From Enorma sp964624825 (lineage in GTDB: Bacteria; Actinomycetota; Coriobacteriia; Coriobacteriales; Coriobacteriaceae): 60,334 bases of DNA. The DNA lies in assembly GCA_964624825.1 (NCBI GenBank), contig CAZUYD010000011.1, positions 1 through 60,334 on the forward strand, in the 5' to 3' direction. A program made the position numbers and the translations under genes. Position 1 is the stretch's first letter. Each line of letters begins with the position of its first letter. The notes under the pieces were generated by a model, which was not told where the DNA came from, did not search any database, and saw nothing but the letters and a program-made list of their open reading frames with translations. This document shows, piece after piece, positions 15,263 through 24,914 of the stretch.

Positions 15263-17461
15263 ATGGCGCGTTTTCGCATTGGCCGCAACCGGAAGCAGAG
15301 CAACCCTGCCGAATCCGACGAGGCCGCCCCGCCGCCCCATTCGGCCACTTTCCTCACCCTCAAGCGCAATATGCGGTCTCGCACCGCAAAAAGCCGCAGC
15401 ACGCGCCGCCCGGTGCGCCCGCCCAAAACCATCAAGGGCGCTGAGCACCCCGCCGCGCACACCATCCCGGTAAGCGCGGCGGCAATGCTCGTGACGATCG
15501 GCGTGGTGTACGGCGATATCGGCACCTCGCCGATGTACGTAACAAAAGCGCTGCTCTCGGGCAACGGCGGCATCATGAGCGTCACCGAGGAGTTCGTGCT
15601 TGGCGCGCTCTCACTCGTTATCTGGACGGTCACGCTGCTCACCACGGTGAAATACGTAATCATCTCGCTCAAGGCCGACAACCACGGCGAAGGCGGCATC
15701 TTCGCCCTTTACAGCATCGTGCGGCGCTTCGGACGCTGGCTCATCATCCCCGCGATGCTGGGCGGCTCGGCGCTGCTCGCCGACGGCGTGCTCACCCCCG
15801 CCGTGACCATCACCACCGCCATCGAGGGCCTGCGCACCATCTCCGAGATGCATGCGCTCATGGGGGACAGCCAGCTCAACGTGGTCATCATCACGCTGGT
15901 CATCGTGTGCGTCCTGTTCGCGGTGCAGCGCGCCGGCACCTCGAAGATCGGCCGCGCATTCGGGCCGGTCATGGCGTTTTGGTTCCTCTTTTTGGGCGGC
16001 GTCGGGCTCGTCTTCGTGTGCAGCGCACCGCAGGTGCTTCACGCCATCAACCCCGTCTACGGAATCCGATTTCTATGCTCGGCAAACAACCACGCCGGCA
16101 TCATGATTCTGGGCAGCTGCTTTCTCGCTACCACGGGTGCCGAGGCGCTCTATTCAGACATGGGACATGTGGGCAAAGGCAACATCTACGCCACCTGGCC
16201 GTTCGTGAAAGCCTGCCTCGTTCTCAACTACCTCGGGCAGGGCGCATGGCTTCTTGCCAACCAGGGCAACGCCGAGCTCGCAGGCACCACAGACTTGAAC
16301 CCCTTCTTCCAGATGCTTCCCAGTATGATCCGCCCCTTTGGCGTGATACTTTCCACGCTCGCCGCGATCATCGCATCGCAGGCACTCATCACCGGCGCGT
16401 TCTCGCTGGTCTCGGAAGCAAGCCGCCTGGATTTGTTACCGCATCTGCAGGTGTTCTACCCGGCCGAGACCAAAGGTCAGCTCTATATTCCGCTCGTCAA
16501 CAAGGTGATGTGGGTGGGCTGCATCATCGTCGTGCTGATCTTCCAGTCTTCTGCGCATATGGAGGCGGCATACGGCCTGGCCATCACCATCACCATGATT
16601 TGCACGACGATCCTGCTCTTCATCTACCTACATCGCGTGCGCAGGGTCAGGGTGCTCCCATATCTGTTCGTGGCGTTCTTCATACTGATCGAGGGTTTCT
16701 TCTTTGGCTCCTCGCTCACCAAGTTCTTCCACGGCGGCTACTTCACCATTCTGCTCGCTGCGCTCATCATGAGCGTCATGCTTTGCTGGCACGCCGGCAC
16801 CGCGGTGGAGCGCAGGCAGGCAACGCTGCTCCCCGTGCGCAAATACCTCGAGCAGCTTAAGCGGCTACGCGACGACACCACCTACGACCCGCTCTGCGAT
16901 AACCTGGTCTATCTCACCAACGGCACCAACACCGACTACCTCGACCGCGACATCCTTTACTCCATTCTCGACAAGCATCCCAAGCGCGCCCGCGCCTGGT
17001 GGTTTTTGAACGTCGAGGTCATGGACGACCCCCATACCTTTGCGTACTCGGTCGAAAACTTCGGGACGGACTACGTGTTCCGCGTGCACCTGTTCTTGGG
17101 CTACAAGGTGAACCAGCGCGTCAACGCATATCTGCGCCAAGTGGTGCAGGACCTTTCGGCATCGGGTGAGCTGCCCCCTCAAACGCGCTCGTACTCGGTA
17201 TACAAGCACCCAAGCCCCATCGGTTCGTTCCGGTTCTGCATGCTGCGCAAAACCCTTGCGCCGGAAAGCGACATCGATAGCCTCGACCGGGTCGCCATCG
17301 CGCTCAAATATGCGATTCGCGCCGTCGCGGGCTCGCCGGCGCAATGGTACGGGCTCGAGAACTCGAGCGTGTTCGTTGAGTATGTGCCTCTCTTCACCAA
17401 GTTCAAGAGCGTGAACAAGATGGTGCGCATCTCGCCCGACGAGCGCCCGGGCCAGCGGTAG
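15263..17461 (+). CDS. kup: Kup-family potassium uptake permease
   Basis: The protein has 732 residues, with GAGGAG spaced before the ATG. A hydrophilic basic extension of about 70 residues precedes the conserved LVTIGVVYGDIGTSPMYVTKALL. The next landmarks are LKADNHGEGGIFALYS, LLADGVLTPAVTITTAIEGL and TTGAEALYSDMGHVGKGNI, all Kup signatures. About twelve membrane segments are followed by a cytoplasmic C-terminal domain from about residue 530. The transporter takes up K+ by proton symport. Family members are usually 620-690 residues; the N-terminal extension is unusual. It is monocistronic between two non-coding stretches, and the repeated elements upstream suggest dedicated control. Confidence 0.95.
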   Translation: MARFRIGRNRKQSNPAESDEAAPPPHSATFLTLKRNMRSRTAKSRSTRRPVRPPKTIKGAEHPAAHTIPVSAAAMLVTIGVVYGDIGTSPMYVTKALLSGNGGIMSVTEEFVLGALSLVIWTVTLLTTVKYVIISLKADNHGEGGIFALYSIVRRFGRWLIIPAMLGGSALLADGVLTPAVTITTAIEGLRTISEMHALMGDSQLNVVIITLVIVCVLFAVQRAGTSKIGRAFGPVMAFWFLFLGGVGLVFVCSAPQVLHAINPVYGIRFLCSANNHAGIMILGSCFLATTGAEALYSDMGHVGKGNIYATWPFVKACLVLNYLGQGAWLLANQGNAELAGTTDLNPFFQMLPSMIRPFGVILSTLAAIIASQALITGAFSLVSEASRLDLLPHLQVFYPAETKGQLYIPLVNKVMWVGCIIVVLIFQSSAHMEAAYGLAITITMICTTILLFIYLHRVRRVRVLPYLFVAFFILIEGFFFGSSLTKFFHGGYFTILLAALIMSVMLCWHAGTAVERRQATLLPVRKYLEQLKRLRDDTTYDPLCDNLVYLTNGTNTDYLDRDILYSILDKHPKRARAWWFLNVEVMDDPHTFAYSVENFGTDYVFRVHLFLGYKVNQRVNAYLRQVVQDLSASGELPPQTRSYSVYKHPSPIGSFRFCMLRKTLAPESDIDSLDRVAIALKYAIRAVAGSPAQWYGLENSSVFVEYVPLFTKFKSVNKMVRISPDERPGQR

Positions 17462-17698
17462 GCGCGCGTGCGCATGCCCTGCACGCCGTGCGTCCCGTGC
17501 GCCGCACATCCTGCATGCCGCGCATCCCGTGCGCAGATACTTAAGTTTCAGCAGAAGCGCGTAATTCCGCAGGTTGTCGATAGAATCTTGACATTCGCGG
17601 AGTACTATAGGCTCTTGCCGTGCTGTTAGCGCTTTGTAAAGAACACGGCACGGCCGCGTCAGGCCAACCGACAAAACGTGCCGGTAAAGGAGCCATGC

Positions 17699-19927
17699 AT
17701 GATTGTTGCAGCCATCTCGTTTGTCGCCGCGGCGGCAAATATCTACCTGTGCGCCCGCGAGGTCAAGCGCACGCGCGCCCTCTTTGGCACAGAGCGCATC
17801 CCCTACCTGCGCGGTAGCATTGGCTTGGCGGCCGTCCTGCTCTTCCTCCAGATATTCATCGGTGCATGGGGAGCCGCCGGCCTCGTGCAAAACGAAGCGG
17901 TCGCCCCCACCATAATGAATGCGGCGCTCATCGGCTGCTCATACCTCATCATCGCACGGCCGCGGCTCAAATCGCGCGTATGCGCATTCGTGAGTCCCGA
18001 GGGACGCTGGCCGCACCCGCAGATCGCAACCGTCATCGCGCTGATCGTCGCCGGCATCCTTACGACCCTTGCGCTCGAGATTCCCAGCAACCATGCGATC
18101 TGGCGCATGTACCCGCTGTGCCTGCTGCTCGAAGTCGCCCTGGTCACCGCGCTCATCGCCGGCTGCTACTACTTGTTCCAGCGTCGCACGGCGGCACCGG
18201 CAATCGTCCAGACTCTCTTCTTCGCCATCGGCATCGCCGAGTACTTCGTGATCTTGTTTAAATCAATGCCCATCCAGCCGGGAGACATCACCGCCATCAC
18301 CACGGCCGCCGCCGTCGGCGGCGGGTACGTGTTCGAGCTCACGTCGTACTGCCTGTACGGCCTCGTCGCCTTCGCGTTTTCGCTCACCGTGACCGCCTAC
18401 GTCGCGCTGCTACGTCCCGAGCGCGCCCGTCGCACGCGCCGCATGCTGGGCATCAACATCCTCATCGGCATCCTCTGCCTTGGCGGCATCGCGGCACACA
18501 TGCTGTTCTTCGACTATTACAACACGCTGAACATCCAGGTCTACACCTGGCGACCGCTCGATAGCTACTATCGCCAGGGATTCATCCCCTGCTTCATCTC
18601 GAGCGCGCAGACCATCCAGCCCCAAAAGCCCAGCGGCTACACCAAAGACGACGCCGAAGACCTCATCGAGTCCTATGCGGCCGACTATGACGAGAACGAG
18701 GGCTCGACCGAAGAGCGCGTCGCGGCAAGCGAGCAGTTCGACGAGGTGCAGCCCACCGTCATCGTGATCATGAACGAGACCTTCTCCGACCTCTCCATCT
18801 ATCAGGAGCTTCACGCCGATTACGAGGGCCCGGAGTACTTCAACAGCATTTCGGATGCGCTGGTGCGCGGCGACCTCTATGTCTCGGCCTATGGCGGCGG
18901 CACGTGCAACACCGAATTTGAGTTCCTGACCGGCTATTCCATGGCGTACCTGGGCAATGGCGTTTATCCGTACACCATCTACAACCTCACGAATGCGGAA
19001 AACCTCGCCCAGCAGTTCAGCGACCTCGGGTACACCACTACCGCGATGCACCCCAACCATGCTACGAACTGGAACCGCGAGAACGTCTACAGCGACTTCG
19101 GCTTCGACCAATTCCTCTCCATTGAGGATTTCGAGGATGCCGATACCCTGCGCGGCATGGTGACGGATGCAGCGACCTACGACAAGATTCTTGAGCTGCT
19201 CGAGGAGGACGACAATCCGCAATTCATCTTCAACGTGACCATGCAGAACCATTCCGGCTACGACACGGGGCTCATCCCCGATGAGCTGCGCACGGACTAT
19301 CTCATCGACGGCGTCTACGATTCCGAGGTCAATGAATACCTGGCTCTAATCGAGCAGTCCGACGAGGCGCTGCAGGAGTTCATCAGCGCGCTGCGCGACC
19401 TTGATCGCCCGGTCGTGGTGGTGTTCTTCGGCGACCACCAGCCCTACTTCCCCTCCGATTACAACGACGAATGGTTCACCGACGAAGACGATGCCACCCA
19501 CACCGAGCGCCTTTACCACACCGAGTACTTCATCTGGGCGAATTATGACGTCGCGGGGCGCACGCAAGAGAGCGAGACGGTCGATATCTCGTCCAACTTC
19601 CTCGGCGCATATCTGCTCGATCTGATCGGCGCGCCGCTCTCTGACTACCAGAAGGCGCAGCTTTCGCTCCGCGACGTGATGCCGGCGATCAACGTCGTTG
19701 GGTATCAGGACAGCACGGGCACCTGGCTGCTCTCAGAGTCTGCGTCGCAAAGCACCGAATCGATGTCCGACGCGGCCGCCGCGGCCACGAAGGCGCGCGA
19801 AGACCTGGCGAAGATGCAATATCTGAAGCTCTTCGACCACGGCGACGGCTTCTATACCAAGACGTTGCAGAGCGCGGCGAACGAGACGAACCCGAACATC
19901 ACCCCGGGAACGACGAACGTCGGGTAG
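17699..19927 (+). CDS. LTA synthase-like membrane sulfatase-fold phosphoglycerol transferase
   Basis: The ATG at 17699, after AAAGGAG, gives 742 residues. The first 280 or so residues are hydrophobic with about seven membrane segments. An extracellular sulfatase-fold domain follows. Likely metal and catalytic residues can be seen: Glu360 in IMNETFSDL, Thr402 in GGGTCNTEFEF (the phosphoglycerol-accepting threonine in LtaS), and Asp579/His580 in FFGDHQPYFP. The C-terminus is a loose Ala/Ser/Asp-rich tail. Family members transfer glycerol phosphate from phosphatidylglycerol to a wall or lipid glycan. The exact polymer is unknown, since a coriobacterial lipoglycan rather than a classic LTA may be the acceptor. 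The murE gene lies 108 bp downstream on the same strand, so both may serve the cell envelope. Confidence 0.88.
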   Translation: MIVAAISFVAAAANIYLCAREVKRTRALFGTERIPYLRGSIGLAAVLLFLQIFIGAWGAAGLVQNEAVAPTIMNAALIGCSYLIIARPRLKSRVCAFVSPEGRWPHPQIATVIALIVAGILTTLALEIPSNHAIWRMYPLCLLLEVALVTALIAGCYYLFQRRTAAPAIVQTLFFAIGIAEYFVILFKSMPIQPGDITAITTAAAVGGGYVFELTSYCLYGLVAFAFSLTVTAYVALLRPERARRTRRMLGINILIGILCLGGIAAHMLFFDYYNTLNIQVYTWRPLDSYYRQGFIPCFISSAQTIQPQKPSGYTKDDAEDLIESYAADYDENEGSTEERVAASEQFDEVQPTVIVIMNETFSDLSIYQELHADYEGPEYFNSISDALVRGDLYVSAYGGGTCNTEFEFLTGYSMAYLGNGVYPYTIYNLTNAENLAQQFSDLGYTTTAMHPNHATNWNRENVYSDFGFDQFLSIEDFEDADTLRGMVTDAATYDKILELLEEDDNPQFIFNVTMQNHSGYDTGLIPDELRTDYLIDGVYDSEVNEYLALIEQSDEALQEFISALRDLDRPVVVVFFGDHQPYFPSDYNDEWFTDEDDATHTERLYHTEYFIWANYDVAGRTQESETVDISSNFLGAYLLDLIGAPLSDYQKAQLSLRDVMPAINVVGYQDSTGTWLLSESASQSTESMSDAAAAATKAREDLAKMQYLKLFDHGDGFYTKTLQSAANETNPNITPGTTNVG

Positions 19928-20035
19928 CGTCGCGGGGCGGTAGCGTTGCAGGGCGGTAGCGTCGCGGGCCAATGCCAAAACGGCGTGGCTGCGGTGACGA
20001 ACGCAGCGCGGGACATCGAGGTAAAGGAGCGCATG

Positions 20036-21565
20036 ATGACACGATCCTTCCAGCTTGCGCAAGCGCTGGGCGCGTATATCGACGCGCTGGGCGATGCCAA
20101 CATACTGGCACGCCCCGATGGCGCCATGCGCCTCGACCGCACCACGCCGATCGCCTACGCAACGGATGATTCCCGCCTCGCCCAACCAGGAACCCTGTTC
20201 ACATGCAAGGGTGCCACCTTTAAACGCGAATATCTTCTGAGCGCCATCGATGCCGGAGCGGTTGTCTATGTCTCGGAAACCGATTACGCGGTCAGCATTC
20301 CATGCATCCTCGTTACGAATATCCGCCGTGCGCTTGCGGTGCTCGCCGACACCGCGTATGGGCACCCGTCCGGGCGTATCGATATCTGTGCGCTGACCGG
20401 CACGAAGGGCAAGACCACAACGGCCTATTACCTGAAGAGCATCCTCGATGCCGAGGCGGCGCGCACCGCTTCGCATCCTGCTGCCTTGATTACGGGCGTT
20501 GAGGTCGATGACGGCGTTGAGCATATGCCATCGCAGCTCACCACGCCTGAATCCTTTGAGCTTGAGCGCCATATCGCCCACGCGGTGAGCGCTGGCGCCT
20601 CACATGTGGTCATGGAGGCATCCAGCCAAGCGCTGAAGTACGACCGAACCGCATGCATGGACTTCGCGGTAGGAGCCTTCACCAACTTCGGCGAAGACCA
20701 CATCTCGCCCATCGAGCACCCCACCCTTGAAGATTATTTTCAGAGCAAGCTCAAAATCTTTTCCCAAAGCGCGTGCGCCGTGGTCAATGCGGACATGGAT
20801 TGCGCTCCCCAGGTGCTCGAGGCGGCGTGCATCTGCCCGCGCGTGCTCACCTATTCCTCGCTTGACGCATCGGCCGATATATATGCGAGCGACATCGTCC
20901 ATGTTGACCAGGGGATTCGTCTGCATGTGCGCACTCCGCAATGTGCAACAAACATCACCATCCCCACCCCGGCACGGTTCAACGTTGAGAACGCGCTGGC
21001 CGCGATCGCCTGCGCCGTGGCGCTCGGAGCGCATCAGGAGAGCATCGTGGGTGGGCTTGCCGAGGCACGGGTGCCCGGGCGCATGGAGGTCTATCCCTCG
21101 AGAACAGGCGATATCATTGGCGTGGTCGATTACGCGCACAACGGCATGAGCCTCGAAGCCCTGCTCACGAGCTTGCGCGAGAGCTATCCCACGCGCGAGC
21201 TCGCCGTCGTCTTTGGTGCGACGGGCGGCAAGGGACTCGACCGCCGCACCGACATGGGCAGAGCCGCCGGTAAACTCGCCGATCGCATCATCATCACCGA
21301 AGATGACCCCGGCCCCGAGGCGGTGGAAGACATCTGCCGAACCATCGCGGAGCATATCGAGGCACAGGGCAATCATAACTGGAAGATCGTCACGGACCGT
21401 CCACAGGCCATCCGCACCGCAGCGCTCGAGACGACACGCCCGTGTGTGCTCGTCGTTACCGGCAAGGGGCACGAACGCGCCATGAAACGCGCGAACGGCT
21501 CAGAACCGTATGAGGGAGACGGCCCGCTTCTCATACAAACGCTCGCGCAACGAGATGAAGCGTAG
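20036..21565 (+). CDS. murE: Mur ligase, MurE type (UDP-MurNAc-tripeptide synthetase)
   Basis: The ATG at 20036 is six bases after AGGAG (a second ATG at 20033 is only three bases after), giving 509 residues. Domain 1 shows YATDDSRLAQPGTLFTCKGATF. The ATP loop is ALTGTKGKTTTAYYLKSIL. The central domain has EASSQALKYDR and GAFTNFGEDHISPIEH; the C-terminal part has VPGRMEVYPS, VDYAHNGMSLEALL and VTGKGHE. MurE adds the third residue of the peptidoglycan stem. The DNPR motif tied to meso-diaminopimelate is EDDPGPE here, so another residue such as lysine or ornithine is more likely. This could also be a second, MurE-like paralogue; other mur genes are not nearby. Confidence 0.9.
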   Translation: MTRSFQLAQALGAYIDALGDANILARPDGAMRLDRTTPIAYATDDSRLAQPGTLFTCKGATFKREYLLSAIDAGAVVYVSETDYAVSIPCILVTNIRRALAVLADTAYGHPSGRIDICALTGTKGKTTTAYYLKSILDAEAARTASHPAALITGVEVDDGVEHMPSQLTTPESFELERHIAHAVSAGASHVVMEASSQALKYDRTACMDFAVGAFTNFGEDHISPIEHPTLEDYFQSKLKIFSQSACAVVNADMDCAPQVLEAACICPRVLTYSSLDASADIYASDIVHVDQGIRLHVRTPQCATNITIPTPARFNVENALAAIACAVALGAHQESIVGGLAEARVPGRMEVYPSRTGDIIGVVDYAHNGMSLEALLTSLRESYPTRELAVVFGATGGKGLDRRTDMGRAAGKLADRIIITEDDPGPEAVEDICRTIAEHIEAQGNHNWKIVTDRPQAIRTAALETTRPCVLVVTGKGHERAMKRANGSEPYEGDGPLLIQTLAQRDEA

Positions 21566-22135
21566 CCTCAGCAGCAATCTAGCCAGCGAGATAACCAGGG
21601 TCTTAGGCCGAGCGCTGGACAACGCTCCTGCCCTTCCCCCACACTTAGGTGGAGATCAGCCCGTCCCGCAAACTGCGTCCTGAAGAGAGAACTTGGCGAT
21701 GCGTCCTGGCGCCTTCGCGGTGCCTCAGCTTATAAAAGGCGTGCCCCGGCGCAACAAAACGCCTACTTCCGCGGTGCATCCGCCCCAATCAAGCTGAAAC
21801 GGCTGTGAATCGTCGCGCCTCGCAGCGTGTTTCACAGAGCTATTTCATCCACTTTTCAAGTTTGGCGACACTTTACGCGAATCCGCTGTGTATCCCCGGC
21901 ACCGATGTAGAAAAAACCGCAGGTACAGAGCTTGCTGTTTTCGCGCATACTTCTGAAACCCTAAAAAGTGTCGCCAAACTTGAAAAGCGGTCACATGAAA
22001 CAGCTGAAACACAGCGCATGCTGCAGACAGCGCCGAAAACGGCGGCCTTCGCAGCGATGCAGGTGCGCTTTCACTGTAAAGGCCGGAGACTATGCGCTCG
22101 CACATACAAGAGGGTCAAGCACCGCGCGCCTGCAC
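21566..22135. other. 570-bp intergenic region between murE and the Ech operon
   Basis: Both flanking genes end here (convergent). I see no gene. The main content is copy 2 of the palindromic element (21840-22010). No clear Rho-independent terminator is visible for either side. Confidence 0.6.
21842..22002 (-). repeat. Dispersed palindromic element, copy 2
   Basis: Inverted arms lie at 21850-21874 and 21964-21987 with the shared core TTCAAGTTTGGCGACA and an arm-to-arm interior of 88 bp (89 in the other copies). AACCGCAGGTACAGAG (21915-21930) matches the interior of copy 1. CATGAAACA (21994-22002) marks the right outer arm and ATTTCAT (21842-21848) the left one. It lies in the convergent gap between murE and the hydrogenase operon, in the same orientation as copy 1. 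Confidence 0.85.
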
Positions 22136-22549
22136 CTACTCCTGCGCAGCCGCCTTCTCAGCCGTCTTCGCTGCAGGCCTCTTTGCCGGTTTTTTAGCCG
22201 GCATGTCCTTATGCATGGTGATGGTCGTGAGCTTCGTGGTCGGCTCGGTGGGAAACACGTCCATCGACAGGCAGTCTTTAGGGCACTCGCGCACGCACGA
22301 CGCGCATTGCACGCAGCGATAGGGGTCTATCGTCCAGTCGCCCGCCTTGCGGTCGACGGCAATCGCATCGACCGGACAGGCGCGCTGGCACATGCCGCAA
22401 AAGATGCACGTATCGATATCGTTCACCACGTGGCCGCGCATGTTGGGAAAGAGCGTTTCTAGGTCGCGCTTCACATAAGGGTACCGCACGGTCGCCGGCT
22501 TGCGGAACAGCGAGCGCAGCGTCAGCTTGCTCAGATTGAAAGACCTCAT
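22136..22549 (-). CDS. echF: Ech-type hydrogenase ferredoxin subunit (EchF)
   Basis: The protein has 137 residues with two [4Fe-4S] motifs, CIFCGMCQRACP (about residues 48-59) and CVQCASCVRECP (about 79-90). This is the NuoI-like polyferredoxin that passes electrons between ferredoxin and the small subunit. The last 25 or so residues are a Lys/Ala/Pro-rich tail (KKPAKRPAAKTAEKAAAQE), chemically like the longer tail of the EchD protein encoded upstream. It starts four bases after the EchE stop and is the last gene of the operon. Confidence 0.92.
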   Translation of the reverse strand: MRSFNLSKLTLRSLFRKPATVRYPYVKRDLETLFPNMRGHVVNDIDTCIFCGMCQRACPVDAIAVDRKAGDWTIDPYRCVQCASCVRECPKDCLSMDVFPTEPTTKLTTITMHKDMPAKKPAKRPAAKTAEKAAAQE

Positions 22550-22553
22550 TGCT

Positions 22554-23642
22554 CTACCTCTCTGTACAGCTGATGCACGGGTCGATGGTCAGGATGATCA
22601 TAGGCACGTCCGCCAGATCGACGCCTTGGAGCGCGCGCACCAACCCGCCGAGGTTCTGCGAGGTCGGCGTACGCAAGCGGAAGCGGTCGAGGTTCTTCGT
22701 GCCGTTGCCGCGCACGTAATAGAACGCCTCGCCGCGCGGCTGCTCGATGAGCGAGATGGACTGCCCCTCGGGCACGACCTTCGCCTTCGGCTTTCCGCCA
22801 ATACCATCGTGCGGAATCTTCTTCACCAGCTCCTCTATGATGTCAATGGACTGGTAGACCTCTTCGCAACGCACCTTGCACCGCGCGTAGCAATCGCATT
22901 CATTCGAGATGATCGGCTCAAAGTGCTCCAGGTCACCATACGCGCCATAGCCCGTGGTGCGCATATCGTGCTCAACGCCGCTCCCCTTGGCGAACGGCCC
23001 CACCATGGAAAGCTCGAGCGCATCTTCAAACGAGATGACGCCCGTGCCGCACAGGCGATTGCGCACCGTAACGTCGTTCATCATGGTGTCAACGACCACA
23101 CGGTACTCGCGCTTCAGGTCCTCAAGCTTCTCGCATACGCGCTCCAGCGTGCCATCGTCGATGTCGTGTGCCATGCCACCTACGATAACGATGGAGAGGA
23201 TGATGCGCGCCCCGCACGTTTCTTGGAAGATGTCGAGGATGGTCTCGCGCAGACGCCAGCAGTGGTTAAAGAGCGCCTCGAAACCGAAGGCGTCGGCAAG
23301 AAGCCCCAGCCAGAGCAGGTGCGAGTGGCAGCGAGAGAGCTCCTCGAGGATGGCGCGCAGGTATTCCGCGCGGCGCGGCACCTCGATGCCAAGCAGCTTC
23401 TCGGTCGCGCTGGCGTAACCATATCCATGGCCGAAGCTGCAGATGCCGCAGACACGCTCCGCCACATAGACGAACTGGTTGAAGTCGCGCTTCTGAACGA
23501 GTTTCTCAAGACCGCGATGCACGAAGCCGATCTGCGGGATGGCCTCGATCACGCGCTCGTCATCGACGACCAAGTCTAGGTGAATCGGCTCCGGAAGCAC
23601 CGGGTGCTGGGGGCCGAAGGGAATGACTGAACGAGTTGCCAT
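22554..23642 (-). CDS. echE: Ech-type [NiFe] hydrogenase large subunit (EchE)
   Basis: The protein has 362 residues and carries both nickel-binding pairs: RVCGICSFGH with Cys65/Cys68, and the C-terminal DPCISCTER with Cys356/Cys359. It is therefore a true hydrogenase and not a NuoD homologue that has lost the metal site. The chain ends at the arginine after the second pair, with no cleavable C-terminal extension, as in many group 4 enzymes. With EchC it catalyses reversible H2/ferredoxin chemistry at the inner face of the membrane. No hyp maturation genes are in the window, so they must lie elsewhere. Confidence 0.95.
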   Translation of the reverse strand: MATRSVIPFGPQHPVLPEPIHLDLVVDDERVIEAIPQIGFVHRGLEKLVQKRDFNQFVYVAERVCGICSFGHGYGYASATEKLLGIEVPRRAEYLRAILEELSRCHSHLLWLGLLADAFGFEALFNHCWRLRETILDIFQETCGARIILSIVIVGGMAHDIDDGTLERVCEKLEDLKREYRVVVDTMMNDVTVRNRLCGTGVISFEDALELSMVGPFAKGSGVEHDMRTTGYGAYGDLEHFEPIISNECDCYARCKVRCEEVYQSIDIIEELVKKIPHDGIGGKPKAKVVPEGQSISLIEQPRGEAFYYVRGNGTKNLDRFRLRTPTSQNLGGLVRALQGVDLADVPMIILTIDPCISCTER

Positions 23643-23645
23643 AGC

Positions 23646-24425
23646 TTACTTGCCTTCCTTTGCGGCGCGCGCGGCGAGCGCGGCGCGCACCTTCGCCGCC
23701 TTCTCGGGATCCATCGCGGTGAGCTTAGCCTCCATCTTCGCCGCGCGGTCATCGGCAGCGGACGCAGCTGCAGCGTCCGTAGGAGCGGCGTCCGTTGTGG
23801 GCACGGCGCCATCTTCTGCGGTGCTCGGTTTGGGAGCAGGCGCGGCGGCGGGCTTCACGCCCTTCGCGGTGCCCGGCGCGGCGTCAGCAGCAGGATCTGC
23901 CGCATCGCCCACGCTCGCAGCGTTCTTCCCCGCCTCAGCCGCAGCAACCTTTGCGCCCGCGGCGGCATCGGCCTCGGCGGCAGAGCGGTCCTCGGCGGCC
24001 TTGCGCGCCTTCGCCGCCTTCGCCGCCGCAACCTTGGCCGCGCGCTCGCGCGCGGCCTTCTGCTCGGGCGAGATTACCGTCATGGGCGTATCGATCTGCA
24101 GGTTGAAGAAGTGCCCGCCGAAGTCCATGTCCATATTGATGAAATGCACGCCGAACAGGTCGTGCGTTTCGTTCTCATAGCTGAACGAAGCGAAATACAG
24201 CCCCTGGATCGAAGGAACCTCGCTCGACTCATCGATGTCATAGATGTTGAGGGTCAGCGCGCGGTCGGCCGTCTCGTCATAGAACGTATAGAACAGATCG
24301 ATGCCGGCATCTGTGGTCTCGGCCGCAAGCTGGATGAATCGCATACCCTGGTGCTTGAATGTCTGCACCCGCCCCAGCAATTCCCCCAGCGGAATGGTCT
24401 CGTACTCGGTCGTATACATCCGCAT
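23646..24425 (-). CDS. echD: Ech-type hydrogenase NuoC-like subunit (EchD) with long Ala-rich tail
   Basis: The protein has 259 residues. The first 120 or so form a NuoC/30-kDa-like domain, with LYFASFSYENETHDLFGVHFINMDMDFGGHFF as the family signature (E-x-D-hydrophobic-F-G). The remaining 130 or so residues are an Ala/Lys/Glu/Asp-rich, probably disordered or helical tail (ARERAAKVAAAKAAKARKAA and similar), about doubling the usual EchD length. The gene is three bases from both neighbours. In group 4 enzymes this subunit helps connect the catalytic arm. The tail has no known role. Confidence 0.9.
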   Translation of the reverse strand: MRMYTTEYETIPLGELLGRVQTFKHQGMRFIQLAAETTDAGIDLFYTFYDETADRALTLNIYDIDESSEVPSIQGLYFASFSYENETHDLFGVHFINMDMDFGGHFFNLQIDTPMTVISPEQKAARERAAKVAAAKAAKARKAAEDRSAAEADAAAGAKVAAAEAGKNAASVGDAADPAADAAPGTAKGVKPAAAPAPKPSTAEDGAVPTTDAAPTDAAAASAADDRAAKMEAKLTAMDPEKAAKVRAALAARAAKEGK

Positions 24426-24428
24426 CCC

Positions 24429-24905
24429 CTATTCGTTCGTCTGCAGGGCGGCAACCGGACGCTGCTCTAAGCTCTCGCCAGCAGCGAGCCTGGCCGCGCG
24501 CTCATCTAGAATATCGACGGCCTTGAGCACCGCGTCGATGATCGTCTCGGGACGAACCGCGCAGCCAGGCGCGTACACGTCCACCGGAATCGCTTTGTCC
24601 ACGCCGCCGATGATGTTGTAGCAATCGCGGAACACGCCGCCGGTGCATGCGCAGATACCGCACGCCACCACCACTTTCGGCTCCATCATCTGCTCGTAGA
24701 TGTGCTTCACCACGTTGATGTTCTGGTGATTGACCGAACCGGTGACCAAGAAGATGTCGGCATGCTTGGGGTTTCCCGTGTTGATGATGCCGAAGCGCTC
24801 GATGTCGTAGAGCGGGGTGAGCGAGTCGAGCACTTCGATGTCGCAGCCGTTGCAGCTCGACCCGTCGTAATGAATCAGCCACGGCGATTTTGATGCATAT
24901 CCCAT
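24429..24905 (-). CDS. echC: Ech-type hydrogenase small subunit (EchC, NuoB-like)
   Basis: The protein has 158 residues and is homologous to NuoB. The proximal [4Fe-4S] ligands are visible as SSCNGCD (Cys18, Cys21), ACGICACTGG (cysteines at 82-87) and YAPGCAVRP (Cys115). It transfers electrons between the large-subunit [NiFe] site and the EchF ferredoxin domains. It lies nine bases after the fused membrane subunit gene and three before echD, so all five genes form one tightly packed operon in the canonical A-B-C-D-E-F order. Confidence 0.95.
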   Translation of the reverse strand: MGYASKSPWLIHYDGSSCNGCDIEVLDSLTPLYDIERFGIINTGNPKHADIFLVTGSVNHQNINVVKHIYEQMMEPKVVVACGICACTGGVFRDCYNIIGGVDKAIPVDVYAPGCAVRPETIIDAVLKAVDILDERAARLAAGESLEQRPVAALQTNE

Positions 24906-24914
24906 ATTCGCTCC

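Noticed and set aside
17588..17593. TTGACA as a promoter for the sulfatase gene
   Set aside because: No acceptable -10 at 16-18 bp; only TATAGG at a wrong distance.
18410..19252. 280-codon frame opposite the sulfatase gene
   Set aside because: Antisense of a well-supported gene with metal-site motifs; no independent evidence.
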